The notes below the pieces were generated by a model that searched no databases, was not told where the DNA came from, and was given only the letters and a program-made list of their open reading frames with translations. A DNA stretch of 64,000 nucleotides, taken from NCBI RefSeq assembly GCF_002355655.1, contig NZ_AP017569.1, positions 1,550,001 to 1,614,000 on the forward strand. Direction: 5' to 3'. This document shows positions 26,447 to 35,337 of the stretch, in pieces. Positions within the stretch are counted from its first letter, which is position 1; each line of letters starts with the position of its first letter. Both the position numbers and the translations under genes were made by a program. The DNA is from Halorubrum trapanicum. GTDB lineage: Archaea > Halobacteriota > Halobacteria > Halobacteriales > Haloferacaceae.

Positions 26447-27736
26447 ATGAGCGAAACCGCGTATCCGCCGGTGTCACAGCACCTCTCGGACGTCGAAGCC
26501 GCCCGGGAGGAGGGGCGCCGGAAGATGGACTGGGCGCTCCAGCACATGCCGATTCTCAACGCCCTCCGCGAGGAGTTCGTCGACGAGCAGCCGCTCGCGG
26601 GCGAGACCATCGCGATGGCGATGCACGTCGAGGCGAAGACCGCGAACCTCGTCGAGCTGCTCGCCGAGGGGGGCGCCGAGGTCGCGATCACCGGCTGTAA
26701 CCCGCTCTCGACGCACGACGACGTGTCGGCCGCGCTCGACGCCCACGAGTCGATCACCTCCTACGCCGTCCGCGGCGTCGACGACGACGAGTACTACGAC
26801 GCGATGCACGCCTGTATCGCCCACGGCCCCACCATCACCGTCGACGACGGGATGGACATGGTGAAGCTCGTCCACGAGGAGTACCCGGACCTGATCGACT
26901 CCATCGTCGGCGGCGCCGAGGAGACGACCACCGGCGTCGACCGGCTGCGCGCGATGGACGCCGACGGCGCGCTCGGCTACCCCGTCTTCGCCGTGAACGA
27001 CACGCCGATGAAGCAGCTGTTCGACAACGTCCACGGCACGGGCGAGTCGTCGCTCGCGACCATCGCGATGACGACGAACCTCTCGTGGGCCGGCAAGAAC
27101 GTCGTCGTCGGCGGCTACGGGCAGTGCGGGAAGGGCGTCGCGAAGAAGGCGTCCGGGCAGAACGCGAACGTCATCGTCTGCGAGGTCGACCCCCGGAAGG
27201 CCTTAGAGGCCCACATGGAGGGGTACGAGGTGCTCCCGATGAGGGAGGCCGCGAAGAAGGGCGACGTGTTCATCACGACGACGGGCAACCGCGACGTGAT
27301 CACCCGCGAACACTTCGAGGAGATGAACGACGGCGTCCTGCTGGCGAACGCCGGCCACTTCGACGTGGAGGTCAACCTCGATCACCTCGACGAGCTCGCG
27401 GTCGACCGCTACGAGGTCCGCGACGGCGTCGAGGGGTTCGAGATGGAAGACGGCCGCGTCCTGAACGTCATCGCGGAGGGGCGGCTCGTCAACCTCGCCG
27501 CGCCCATCGCCCTCGGTCACCCGGTCGAGGTGATGGACCAGAGCTTCGGCGTTCAGGCGGTCGTCGTCCGCGAGCTGGCCGCCAACGGCGACGCGTACGA
27601 CGCCGGCGTCCACGACGTGCCCGACGAGCTCGACCGCGAGGTCGCGGACATCAAGCTCGCTGCCGAGGGCGTCGAGTACGACGAGCTCAGCGACGAGCAG
27701 CGCGAGTACATGGGCAGCTGGGAACACGGGACGTAG
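26447..27736 (+). CDS. ahcY: Adenosylhomocysteinase
   Basis: At 429 residues, cytoplasmic S-adenosylhomocysteine hydrolase, splitting SAH to homocysteine and adenosine. The NAD-binding motif GGYGQCGKGVA (about 213-223), the substrate site HVEAKTANL (about 56), GAEETTTGVDRL and the terminal NAGHFDVEV and APIALGHPVEVMDQSF blocks are all present. The length fits the short archaeal/Thermotoga form that lacks the mammalian insertion. ATG 26447 is chosen; the GTG at 26429 would add MSEPRD, which looks like 5' leader. Element copy 3 begins only 13 bp after the stop. Confidence 0.96.
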   Translation: MSETAYPPVSQHLSDVEAAREEGRRKMDWALQHMPILNALREEFVDEQPLAGETIAMAMHVEAKTANLVELLAEGGAEVAITGCNPLSTHDDVSAALDAHESITSYAVRGVDDDEYYDAMHACIAHGPTITVDDGMDMVKLVHEEYPDLIDSIVGGAEETTTGVDRLRAMDADGALGYPVFAVNDTPMKQLFDNVHGTGESSLATIAMTTNLSWAGKNVVVGGYGQCGKGVAKKASGQNANVIVCEVDPRKALEAHMEGYEVLPMREAAKKGDVFITTTGNRDVITREHFEEMNDGVLLANAGHFDVEVNLDHLDELAVDRYEVRDGVEGFEMEDGRVLNVIAEGRLVNLAAPIALGHPVEVMDQSFGVQAVVVRELAANGDAYDAGVHDVPDELDREVADIKLAAEGVEYDELSDEQREYMGSWEHGT

Positions 27737-27749
27737 GCGGGCAGCGCTG

Positions 27750-28096
27750 TTTATAAACGAAAAATGCGGTGGCGCGTGCCTGCGAGGCCGCCTCGCGGCC
27801 GAGCAGCACGCGCGAGGGAGTCGGCCGACCGCGGGGAGGCCGACGAGGCTGGGGAGGCGTGAGGTGCGGTTGCGGTGCGGGCGGGACTCAAAGGGGCAGC
27901 CGCGAGGCCGCCGTAGGCGACGCAAGCACCGCAACGAGGGAGCGGAGCGACCGAGTGAGGAGCGCAGCGAGCGTACGGCGGCCTCGCGGCTGGGGCTTTG
28001 GAGATGTCCGCCGTCGATCCACTATCAGCTATTTATAGGCGAGCGGCTGGGGCTTTGGAGGTCGTCACCGAGTCAGCGCCAGGAACAATTTATAAG
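27750..28096 (+). repeat. Interspersed structured element, copy 3
   Basis: TTTATAAA (27750-27757) opens the copy. It has the simplest core: GGCCGC/GCGGCC, then GTCGGCC/GGCCGAC, then GGGACTCAAAGGGGCAG and the 19-bp stem CAGCCGCGAGGCCGCCGTA / TACGGCGGCCTCGCGGCTG, which is perfect. Tail units start at 27990 and 28047 (57 nt) with TTTATA boxes at 28032 and 28089. The interval to 28221 otherwise holds only the likely promoter of nucS (CTTTTTGAG at 28191-28199). Confidence 0.82.
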
Positions 28097-28221
28097 CGAT
28101 CGATAGCAGCGTCGATCCCGTAACGCGCTCCACCACCGTCGACAACAACGGCGACTTACGACCGACTACCACCAACCGCTTCCTCGCGCCCTTTTTGAGC
28201 GACAACCACGTACGACTCGTA

Positions 28222-28986
28222 GTGACAGTCACGAGCGTCCACGACCCGAGCCACCGCGAGGCCCTCTGGGAGCTGGAGGACGCCTTCGAGCGCGGCGACC
28301 TCGTCAGCGCCTTCGGCACCTGTACGGTCTCGTACGAGGGCCGCGCGGCCTCGGACCTCGGCCCCGGCGACCGGCTGCTCGTGTTGAAGCCCGACGGCGC
28401 CGCCCTCGTCCACACCGACGAGGGGCGCCAGCCGGTCAACTGGCAGCCGCCGGGGTCGGAACACCGCGCCGCGGTGCGCGAGGGGCGGCTCCGCGTGCGC
28501 TCGACCCGAAGCAACCCCGACGAGACCCTGACGGTCCGGTTTTCCGACATCCACCAGCTCTCCGCGATGGCCGTGACGGGCGGCCGCGACCTCACCCTCC
28601 ACGGCAGCGAGGAGGACCTCCGGACCCGAATCCTGGAGCGTCCCGACCTCGTCGAGTCCGGGTTCGAACCCCGCGAGACCGAACGCCCCTCCAGCGCCGG
28701 CCCGATGGACGTCTTCGGCGTCGACAAGAACGGGACCCCCGTCGTCGTCGAGCTGAAGCGCCGGCGCGTCGGCCCGGACGCCGTCGGGCAGCTGGCGCGC
28801 TACGTCCGGGCGCTCCGCGAGGAACTGGGGATCGATGACACCGCGGGAGGCGACGATGCCGACAGCGACGACGCCCCCGCCGCCCGCGGCGTCCTCGTCG
28901 CGCCGTCGGTCACCGACCGCGCCGCGGAGCGGCTCGCGGACCGCGGGTTCGACCACGTCGCGCTCGACCCGACGGCGGAGGAGTGA
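28222..28986 (+). CDS. nucS: Mismatch-specific endonuclease NucS/EndoMS
   Basis: At 254 residues it has the N-terminal dimerisation domain and a C-terminal RecB-like nuclease domain. The catalytic block [20 protein letters not shown] (about residues 160-180) holds the Asp and the E-x-K of this family, and [15 protein letters not shown] follows. Known EndoMS/NucS proteins cut both strands at mismatches and interact with PCNA. I use the GTG at 28222 because CTTTTTGAG lies about 25 nt upstream as TATA-like; a TTG start at 28195 falls inside that element. A short acidic insert (about 209-220) precedes [11 protein letters not shown]. Confidence 0.92.
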   Translation: MTVTSVHDPSHREALWELEDAFERGDLVSAFGTCTVSYEGRAASDLGPGDRLLVLKPDGAALVHTDEGRQPVNWQPPGSEHRAAVREGRLRVRSTRSNPDETLTVRFSDIHQLSAMAVTGGRDLTLHGSEEDLRTRILERPDLVESGFEPRETERPSSAGPMDVFGVDKNGTPVVVELKRRRVGPDAVGQLARYVRALREELGIDDTAGGDDADSDDAPAARGVLVAPSVTDRAAERLADRGFDHVALDPTAEE

Positions 28987-29100
28987 GGGGGGCGTGTCGA
29001 CTCGGACCGCGGCCGGGACGGTGTGTCAACGCACCCCGCGATCCGGCGGCACGCCGGCGCTGCCTCCCGACGAGCCGACGAAGCCGCCTCGCTATCGAAG

Positions 29101-29109
29101 GGTTTATCG
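29101..29109 (+). promoter_or_regulatory. TATA box for the L10e/L16 gene
   Basis: GGTTTATCG lies 32-40 nt before the ATG at 29141, allowing a short leader. Confidence 0.5.
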
Positions 29110-29140
29110 CCGCAGCGGCGGCTACATCGGACAAGTAGCC

Positions 29141-29671
29141 ATGTCTGACAAACCCGCCTCTATGTATCGGACGATCGACAAGCCGTCCTACACCCGCCGC
29201 GAGTACATCACGGGCATCCCCGGCTCGAAGATCGCCCAGCACAACATGGGCGACCTCTCCGCGGAGCCGGACGACTACCCCGTCCAGATCAGCCTCCGCG
29301 TCGAGGAGGAGCTCCAAGTCCGACACGGTTCCTTGGAGAGCGCGCGCCTCTCGGCGAACCGCCACCTGATCAAGGAGCTCGGCGAGGGCAACTACAAGAT
29401 GACCCTCCGCAAGTTCCCCCACCAAGTCATCCGGGAGAACAAGCAGGCGACCGGCGCCGGTGCGGACCGTGTCTCCGACGGGATGCGCCAGGCGTTCGGC
29501 AAGCCCGTCGGCACCGCCGCGCGGCTCGACAAGGACGACGTCGTCTTCACGGCGTACTGCGACGTCGAGCAGGCGTCCGTCGTGAAGGAGGCGTTCCGCC
29601 GCGCGTACAACAAGCTCTCCCCGCCGTGCCGGATCACGGTCGACCGCGGCGAGAAGCTGCTCGTCTCGTAG
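29141..29671 (+). CDS. rpl10e: 50S ribosomal protein L10e (L16 family)
   Basis: At 176 residues it is the archaeal uL16 protein of the large ribosomal subunit, near the A-site tRNA. Diagnostic stretches are [21 protein letters not shown] at the N-terminus, [20 protein letters not shown], the basic [25 protein letters not shown] loop that reaches the peptidyl-transferase region, and [15 protein letters not shown]. The length is normal. It is a single-gene transcript in this window, not within a large ribosomal cluster. Confidence 0.96.
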   Translation: MSDKPASMYRTIDKPSYTRREYITGIPGSKIAQHNMGDLSAEPDDYPVQISLRVEEELQVRHGSLESARLSANRHLIKELGEGNYKMTLRKFPHQVIRENKQATGAGADRVSDGMRQAFGKPVGTAARLDKDDVVFTAYCDVEQASVVKEAFRRAYNKLSPPCRITVDRGEKLLVS

Positions 29672-29806
29672 ACCCCTCGACCCCGTCCGTGAGGCGGGTT
29701 CTTTTCCGCGCGTTCGCGTGACGTAGCCGCGGCGCCGCGCGTCTCGGGACCGGTTCCGATCCCCGAGCCGAACACCTGAAATACCTCGCTCGCGTACCGC
29801 ACGGCA

Positions 29807-31861
29807 GTGTCACAGCAGCTGGCCGAGGTCGAGACGCTGTTCCTCCACGAGGCGCGGAGCGACTACACCGTCGTCGCGAACCGCGACGGGAAGCGCGTGC
29901 TCCGCGGGCGGCTCGAACTCAAGGAGACCTCCGCGGGCCCGCGCCCGGGGAAGTTCCGCGTGATCCGCGACGGCGAGGACCACCCCCGCCAGCCGGACGA
30001 GTTCGTCGACCTCGCCCGCGCTGCCGGCCGGATCCGGATCTCCGAGCAGACCTCGCCGGAGAGCCGGAAGCGGCTGAAGGAGATGCTCGACGGCTACCAG
30101 CTGGAGGCGACGGCGGTCCGGACCTGTCGGCGCTGCGCGAGCGACGGGCGATACGGCCCGATCACCTCGGAGGACGCCATCGACCACAACGGCGAGCTGA
30201 TCTGCCGGGACTGCGCCCGCCGGGAGTTAGAGCGGGAGCTGTCGTACAAGGGGGAGTTCACGGGCGCGGCCGAGGAGCGCCTCGAAGAGCTGCTGTACGA
30301 GTCGGGCGACTTGGACCGCATCGTGAGCCTCCTCCAGGGCGGGCTCGACCCCGACCTCACGAAGTACGACGAGGTGTCCGCGAACGTCGACGACGTGAGC
30401 CCCGTCCGCACCGAGGACCTCGACCTCCACCCGGACCTCTCTTCGCACCTCCAGGGGCGGTTCGAGGAGCTGCTCCCCGTCCAGAGCCTCTCCGTGCGGA
30501 ACGGGCTGCTCGACGGCGACGACCAGCTGGTCGTGAGCGCCACGGCGACCGGGAAGACGCTCGTCGGCGAGCTGACCGGGATCGACCGCGCGCTGAAGGG
30601 CGACGGGAAGCTCCTGTTCTTGGTCCCGCTCGTCGCGCTCGCCAACCAGAAGCACGAGGACTTCGAGGACCGCTACGGCGACCTGCTGGACGTCTCCATC
30701 CGCGTCGGCTCCTCGCGGGTGAACGACGACGGCAACCGCTTCGACCCGGGCGCGGACGTGATCGTGGGCACCTACGAGGGGATCGACCACGCGCTCCGGA
30801 CCGGCAAGGACCTGGGCGACGTGGGGACGGTCGTCATCGACGAGGTCCACACGCTGAAGGAGGGCGAGCGCGGCCACCGCCTCGACGGGCTCATCTCGCG
30901 GCTGAAGTACTACAGCGAGAACCGGATGGAGACCCACGAGGGATACGACGGCACGCAGTTCGTCTACCTCTCAGCGACCGTCGGGAACCCCGAGTGGCTG
31001 GCGAAGAAGCTCCGCGCGACGCTCATCGAGTACGAGGAGCGACCGGTCCCCATCGAGCGACACGTCACCTTCGCGGACGGCCGCGAGAAGGCCGATATCG
31101 CGGACAAGCTCGTCAAACGCGAGTTCGACACGAAGTCGTCGAAGGGGTACCGCGGGCAGACGATCATCTTCACGAACTCGCGGCGGCGCTGCCACGAGAT
31201 CAGCCGGAAGCTGCGCTACGACTCCGCGCCGTACCACGCCGGCCTCGACTACGGGCGCCGGAAGAAGGTCGAGCGCATGTTCGGCAATCAGGACCTCTCG
31301 GCGGTCGTCACCACCGCGGCGCTGGCGGCCGGCGTCGACTTCCCCGCCTCGCAGGTGATCTTCGACTCGCTGGCGATGGGGATCGAGTGGCTCTCGGTCC
31401 AGGAGTTCTCGCAGATGCTCGGCCGCGCCGGGCGCCCCGACTACCACGACCGCGGCCGCGTCTACCTCCTCGTCGAGCCCGACGGCGTCTACCACGGCTC
31501 GATGGACCGCACCGAGGACGAGGTGGCGTTCACCCTCTTAAAAGGCGAGATGGAGGACGTGGCGACCCACTACGACGAGACCGCGGCCGCCGAGGAGACG
31601 CTCGCGAACGTCGTCGTCGCCGGCAAGAAGGCGAAGCGCCTCAACGACCGCATGATCGGCGAGGTCCCTACCAAGCACGCGCTCGGGAAGCTGCTGGAGT
31701 GGAACTTCATCGACGGCTTCGAGCCCACGCCGCTCGGCCGCGGCGTCACGAGGCACTTCCTCGCGCCCGACGAGGCGTTTTTCATCCTCGACGCGGTCCG
31801 GAAGGGAACCGACCCCTACGACATCGTCGCGGACCTCGAACTTCGCGACGACGAGGAGTGA
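29807..31861 (+). CDS. Ski2-like DEAD/DEAH-box helicase with embedded zinc ribbon
   Basis: At 684 residues from a GTG start. A unique N-terminal region (1-100) precedes a zinc ribbon with CRRC (about 106) and CRDC (about 133). The helicase core has Walker A SATATGKT (about 244), DEVH (about 344), SAT (motif III), IIFTNSRRR (motif IV), TTAALAAGVDFP (V) and QMLGRAGRPDYHDRG (VI), as in Ski2/Brr2/HelQ-like superfamily-2 enzymes. It probably unwinds DNA or RNA; the haloarchaeal family with an N-terminal DUF5814 fits. A C-terminal helical domain (about 560-680) follows. The gene is monocistronic, 70 bp before tRNA-Pro. Confidence 0.88.
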   Translation: MSQQLAEVETLFLHEARSDYTVVANRDGKRVLRGRLELKETSAGPRPGKFRVIRDGEDHPRQPDEFVDLARAAGRIRISEQTSPESRKRLKEMLDGYQLEATAVRTCRRCASDGRYGPITSEDAIDHNGELICRDCARRELERELSYKGEFTGAAEERLEELLYESGDLDRIVSLLQGGLDPDLTKYDEVSANVDDVSPVRTEDLDLHPDLSSHLQGRFEELLPVQSLSVRNGLLDGDDQLVVSATATGKTLVGELTGIDRALKGDGKLLFLVPLVALANQKHEDFEDRYGDLLDVSIRVGSSRVNDDGNRFDPGADVIVGTYEGIDHALRTGKDLGDVGTVVIDEVHTLKEGERGHRLDGLISRLKYYSENRMETHEGYDGTQFVYLSATVGNPEWLAKKLRATLIEYEERPVPIERHVTFADGREKADIADKLVKREFDTKSSKGYRGQTIIFTNSRRRCHEISRKLRYDSAPYHAGLDYGRRKKVERMFGNQDLSAVVTTAALAAGVDFPASQVIFDSLAMGIEWLSVQEFSQMLGRAGRPDYHDRGRVYLLVEPDGVYHGSMDRTEDEVAFTLLKGEMEDVATHYDETAAAEETLANVVVAGKKAKRLNDRMIGEVPTKHALGKLLEWNFIDGFEPTPLGRGVTRHFLAPDEAFFILDAVRKGTDPYDIVADLELRDDEE

Positions 31862-31932
31862 GCGCTCCCGGCCGACCGCGGCGCGGAGCGCAACGAAACC
31901 CTTTAGCGCCCGATGCGGGTACGTATAGGCAC

Positions 31933-32003
31933 GGGACCGTGGGTTAGTGGTATACTCCGAGCCTTGGGTGCTCGTGACCCCGGTTCGAATCCGGGCGGTC
32001 CCA
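31933..32003 (+). tRNA. tRNA-Pro (anticodon UGG)
   Basis: A full cloverleaf is visible over 71 nt. The acceptor stem GGGACCG pairs with CGGTCCC; the anticodon stem CGAGC/GCTCG encloses the loop CTTGGGT, giving anticodon TGG; the T arm is CCCGG-TTCGAAT-CCGGG; the discriminator is A. No intron is seen and CCA is not encoded. Element copy 4 begins 43 bp downstream on the same strand. Confidence 0.96.
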
Positions 32004-32045
32004 CTTCTGCGGCGCGAGCAACTCCGCGAGCGACGGAAACGATTA

Positions 32046-32395
32046 TTTATAAATGAACGAAGCGGTGGCGCGTGCCTGCGAGGCCGCTTTGCGGCCGAGC
32101 AGCACCGCGCGAGGGAGTCAGTCGCCGGAGCGAAGCGGAGGCGACTGACGAGGCTGGGGAGGTGTGAGGTGCTGTCGCGGTGCTGTGCGGGGCGGGACTC
32201 AAAGGGGCAGCCGCGAGGCCGTAGTAGGCGACGTAAGCACCGCAGCGAGCGAAGCGAGCGAGGAGCGCAACGAGCGTACTACGGCCTCGTGGCTGGGGCT
32301 TTGGAGGTATTCGCCGCCGATCTACCAGCGACTATTTATAAACAAGCCTCTGGAACAGTGGAATCCTTCACCGAACCGCCGAGGACTATTTAAAA
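32046..32395 (+). repeat. Interspersed structured element, copy 4
   Basis: TTTATAAA at 32046 opens the copy. The core has GGCCGC/GCGGCC (loop TTT, whereas copy 3 has CTC), GTCAGTCGCC/GGCGACTGAC replacing the shorter stem of copy 3, the invariant GGGACTCAAAGGGGCAG and the long stem CAGCCGCGAGGCCGTAGTA / TACTACGGCCTCGTGGCTG. Tail units begin at 32293 and 32350; the second is decayed (CTGGAACAGTGG) but keeps the 57-nt phase and ends in TTTAAAA, 7 bp before the methyltransferase stop codon. Confidence 0.8.
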
Positions 32396-32401
32396 CCGAT
32401 C

Positions 32402-33613
32402 TCAGGCCAAGTCAGTCAGCGACTGCTGCTCGTACACGTCGGGGTCGGCGGGGGGCGCGTCGCGGACGTCGGGGTAGTACTCCAACAGCTGACGCGCCAG
32501 CTCCTCGCCGAGCCGGACCGGAACCGCGTTGCCGATCTGTTTCATCACGTCGGTCTTCGTCCCCTCGAAGACGAACTCGTCGGGGAACGTCTGGAGCCGC
32601 GCCATCTCGCGGGGCGTGAGGTAGCGGTCCTCGGTCGGGTGGATGAAGACGTTCGTGCTCACCGTCAGCGACGGCTCCTCGGGGTCGAGCCGGCGGAGGT
32701 ACGTGCCGTAGCGCTTGACGATCTCCGGCTCGTGGGGACAGGTGTCGGTGTCCTCGCAGTCGCACTGGTACTTCTTCGTCTTCAGGCGGTCGGGGAGGTC
32801 GCGGTAGTAGCCGCCCGGGGGGACGTGGCGGATGCGTTCGAGCGTCTTCTCGCCGGTGTCCGCGTACGTCATGTTCGGGAGGTCGTCGGTCGCGTCCGCG
32901 AGCGCCGCGCCGGCGGTGCGCCACTGTCCCTCGGGCGTCGTCGGCTCCGGGAAGCGGATCGGCACGTCGCGGTCGGTGCCCATGAAGAAGATCCGGCGGC
33001 GCTTCTGGGGGACGCCGTACTGCTCGGCCTCCAGCACCCGGTACTCGCACTTGTAGCCCTGCGCCGCGAACTCCTCGACGATGAGGTCCTTCACGTACCG
33101 GTCGTCGCTGGTCTGGCGGTTGATCAGGTCGCGGACGTTCTCCATCAACACCAGCTGCGGTTCGAGGACGGAGACGACCCGGAGGAACTCCTCGAAGAGC
33201 GTGTTCCGGCGGTCCTTCTCCATCTCGTCGAGCTCGATCTGCTCGTTGTTGAGCCGGCTGAACCCCTGACAGGGGGGCCCGCCGATCACCACGTCGATCC
33301 CCTCGTGGTCGTAGCCGGCCCGCTCGACGGCGGCGCGGATCGCCGGGGCGTCGAATTCGCGGACGTCCTCCTCGACGAACTCGGTGTCGGGGAAGTTGCG
33401 GCGGTACGTCTCGGCGGCCGGCTCCCACTGGTCGCTCCCGAGCGCGACGTCGAACCCCGCGCGCTCGAAGCCCAGATCGAGGCCGCCGCAGCCGGAGAAG
33501 AAGCCGGCGACGACCGGCGCGTCGGCGTCGGCGCTCGTGGCGCGCGCGCCGTCCGCGTCGCTCGCGGCGTCCGATCCGGAGCCAGCGTCGCCGTCAGCGT
33601 CCACCGACACCAC
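32402..33613 (-). CDS. DNA (cytosine-5-)-methyltransferase
   Basis: About 403 residues from a GTG at 33613. A 30-residue acidic Ala/Asp/Ser leader precedes motif I VVAGFFSGCGGLDLGFERAG; motif IV GGPPCQGFS holds the catalytic Cys; ENVRDL (VI), QYGVPQKRRRIFF (VIII) and the C-terminal RLQTFPDEFVFEG and KQIGNAVPVRLGEELA (IX-X) are all present. A Cys-rich insert YQCDCEDTDTCPHEPE in the target-recognition region may bind zinc. It methylates C5 of cytosine in an unknown motif. No restriction enzyme gene adjoins, so it is a solitary methylase here. GTTTTTATGC at 33671-33681 is a likely TATA box. Confidence 0.92.
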   Translation of the reverse strand: MVSVDADGDAGSGSDAASDADGARATSADADAPVVAGFFSGCGGLDLGFERAGFDVALGSDQWEPAAETYRRNFPDTEFVEEDVREFDAPAIRAAVERAGYDHEGIDVVIGGPPCQGFSRLNNEQIELDEMEKDRRNTLFEEFLRVVSVLEPQLVLMENVRDLINRQTSDDRYVKDLIVEEFAAQGYKCEYRVLEAEQYGVPQKRRRIFFMGTDRDVPIRFPEPTTPEGQWRTAGAALADATDDLPNMTYADTGEKTLERIRHVPPGGYYRDLPDRLKTKKYQCDCEDTDTCPHEPEIVKRYGTYLRRLDPEEPSLTVSTNVFIHPTEDRYLTPREMARLQTFPDEFVFEGTKTDVMKQIGNAVPVRLGEELARQLLEYYPDVRDAPPADPDVYEQQSLTDLA

Positions 33614-33731
33614 CCCGCCCGACCGCGGACGCGCGTGCTCGGTCCATTCGTGACCGAGTTCGCCGCGGGCGCATAAAAACGTCACACCTCGGGGCGCGAG
33701 GCGTCGCCCTCGCGCCGTCGGGCGCCGACAC

Positions 33732-34349
33732 TCAGGCCCGCCGCTCGCTGATCTCCTCGGCGATGCGCTCGTCGGGGCGGCGGAGCTCGCCGGACTCGAC
33801 CTCGTAGACGTAGCCGGAGACGGTCGTGTCGTCGGGAATGAATTCGGACTCGCGGAGGTGCTCGACCTGCGCGGCACAGGCCGCGTCGATGTCGTCGGTC
33901 ATCTTCACCCAGTCGAGGAGGTCGGCGTCACCGATGTTCAGCTCAGGGAGCGAGGGGTCGAGGTCGGCGTCGTCGAGGTCGCCGGCCTGCGCTTCGAGCC
34001 CCTCGCGGACCGCCTCGTCGGGCGCGCTCATCATGCCGCAGTCAGTGTGGTTGATCACGACGATCTCGTCGGTGTCGAAGAAGTTCGTCGTGAGCGCGGC
34101 CGAGCGGATCACGTCGTCGGTGACCTTCCCGCCCGCGTTGCGGAACACCTGCGCGTCGCCGAGGTCGATGCCGAGCGCCTCCTCTACGGGGATTCGCTCG
34201 TCCATACAGGCGACGACGAGGAGGTTCTCGTCGGTCGGGATCCCCTTGCGGCGGCGGCGCGCCCAGTCGTCGCGGGCGTCGACCGCAGCGTCGAGCTTCT
34301 CGTGGTGGGTGTCGTGGTCGGCGTGGTCGTGGTCGTCGTGAGATGCCAT
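33732..34349 (-). CDS. Beta-class carbonic anhydrase
   Basis: At 205 residues, the zinc ligands and the active-site dyad are visible: ACMDERI (Cys, then the Asp-Arg pair, about 48-54) and NHTDCGM (His and Cys, about 99-105). RNAGG and GYVYEVESGEL complete the fold. It interconverts CO2 and bicarbonate in the cytoplasm. The N-terminus is unusual: MASHDDHDHADHDTHHEKLD contains seven His among acidic residues and could bind metal. The gene precedes the methyltransferase on the same strand by 118 bp. Confidence 0.92.
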   Translation of the reverse strand: MASHDDHDHADHDTHHEKLDAAVDARDDWARRRRKGIPTDENLLVVACMDERIPVEEALGIDLGDAQVFRNAGGKVTDDVIRSAALTTNFFDTDEIVVINHTDCGMMSAPDEAVREGLEAQAGDLDDADLDPSLPELNIGDADLLDWVKMTDDIDAACAAQVEHLRESEFIPDDTTVSGYVYEVESGELRRPDERIAEEISERRA

Positions 34350-34548
34350 CAAGGGATCGGAGGGGCGCGAGAAAGGGGGCGGTTGCGGAAGCCACGATCC
34401 GCGCCGTCGCCGCGGATCGGCGGCGATATCGTCCGATACCGCGACGATGGTCGGCGTCCCGATTCGAGCGACGCGAGTGGGTTGCGCGCGATCGGCGCGC
34501 GGCCTTTCGAAATCCTTTTGTCTGGAATCGGCGTTGGTGCGAGTGCGA

Positions 34549-34622
34549 GCCGCCTTAGCTCAGACTGGGAGAGCACTCGACTGAAGATCGAGCTGTCCCC
34601 CGTTCAAATCGGGGAGGCGGCA
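34549..34622 (+). tRNA. tRNA-Phe (anticodon GAA)
   Basis: A 74-nt cloverleaf: acceptor GCCGCCT with AGGCGGC, D arm with TAGCTCAGACTGGGAGAGC, anticodon stem CTCGA/TCGAG with loop CTGAAGA (anticodon GAA), T arm CCCCG-TTCAAAT-CGGGG, discriminator A. No intron. Its last 21 nt plus the following T are repeated 141 bp downstream, as expected of an integration site. Confidence 0.96.
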
Positions 34623-34742
34623 TTTTCCTGCGAACCTACGAGGGAGCGCAGCGACCGAGTTGTGCGCAGCGAAAATACTCCCGACCCGATTTGAGCAGAC
34701 GAGTCGTGAGCCCGAGCGGAGCGAGGGCGAGCGTCTCGGCGA

Positions 34743-34764
34743 GTTCAAATCGGGGAGGCGGCAT
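34743..34764 (+). repeat. Duplicated tRNA-Phe 3' end (att-like site)
   Basis: The 22 nt from GTTCAAATC to GGCGGCAT are identical to 34602-34623 at the tRNA-Phe 3' end. The 119 bp in between contain no gene. The adjacent CCCGATTTGA (about 34684) is the inverse of TCAAATCGGG, so a stem can form across the interval. It is best explained as an att site left by an integrative element that used tRNA-Phe; no integrase remains nearby. Confidence 0.75.
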
Positions 34765-34827
34765 ATTCCGAACCCGCGAGCGACAGCGAGCGGGTGAAGA
34801 AACGACGCCGTGCGGCCCCCACCGGAC

Positions 34828-35337
34828 CTACTCGCCCGGGGGCGCAGCGAGGTCGAGGCCGACGGGGCGTCCCCGGTCCCACTCGACCGCGAGGACGACA
34901 TCTCGGAGCGAGTCAAGGTGTCGCTCGACGACGTCCAGCGGATGTGAGTTGATGAACTGCGCCGGCTCGTGCGCGGCGGGCGTCGCACCGTCGTTGACTT
35001 GTAGATGAACTGTACTGAGGTCATCGTGCGTGTCGTCCCGATGCCAACCCACCAGCAGCCTCCGGTCTGGCTCTATCCAGTTGAACCGGTAGTACTCGTG
35101 CGGCTCACCAGTCTGTGGTTGAAACCCGATTTCGATCCGCGCAGCCGTCACCGGGTACTCGTCGTCGTCCAAGAACTGCCGCGGGTTCACGTCGGCGACG
35201 ACGCGGTACGGGCCCGCTTCGCGCGGTTCGGCACGTCTCCGTCGGACGGTGTCGAACTCGACGCCGAGCCGGTTCCCGATGCGGTCGTGGAGCCGCTTGC
35301 TCTGAAGGTTCGTCCGGTCAGCGAGGAAAACGACCAT
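34828..35337 (-). CDS. TumE-like toxin of a toxin-antitoxin pair
   Basis: At 169 residues. The middle and end of the protein (ARIEIGFQPQTGEPHEYYRFNWIEPDRRLLVGWHRDD, and INSHPLDVVERHLDSLRDVV) resemble the DUF6516/TumE family found beside small HTH antitoxins. The gene overlaps the upstream HTH gene by ATGA, so the two are translationally coupled, HTH first. TumE-type toxins are thought to act as growth inhibitors; the target is not established here. It lies just beyond the att-like repeat at tRNA-Phe, a common site for mobile cargo. The assignment rests on recall of the family, not on a search. Confidence 0.65.
   Translation of the reverse strand: MVVFLADRTNLQSKRLHDRIGNRLGVEFDTVRRRRAEPREAGPYRVVADVNPRQFLDDDEYPVTAARIEIGFQPQTGEPHEYYRFNWIEPDRRLLVGWHRDDTHDDLSTVHLQVNDGATPAAHEPAQFINSHPLDVVERHLDSLRDVVLAVEWDRGRPVGLDLAAPPGE

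Noticed and set aside
34623-34742. Gene or RNA between the two att-like repeats
   Set aside because: Only 119 bp with palindromic GAGCGGAGCGAG-type sequence; no start signal, no cloverleaf.
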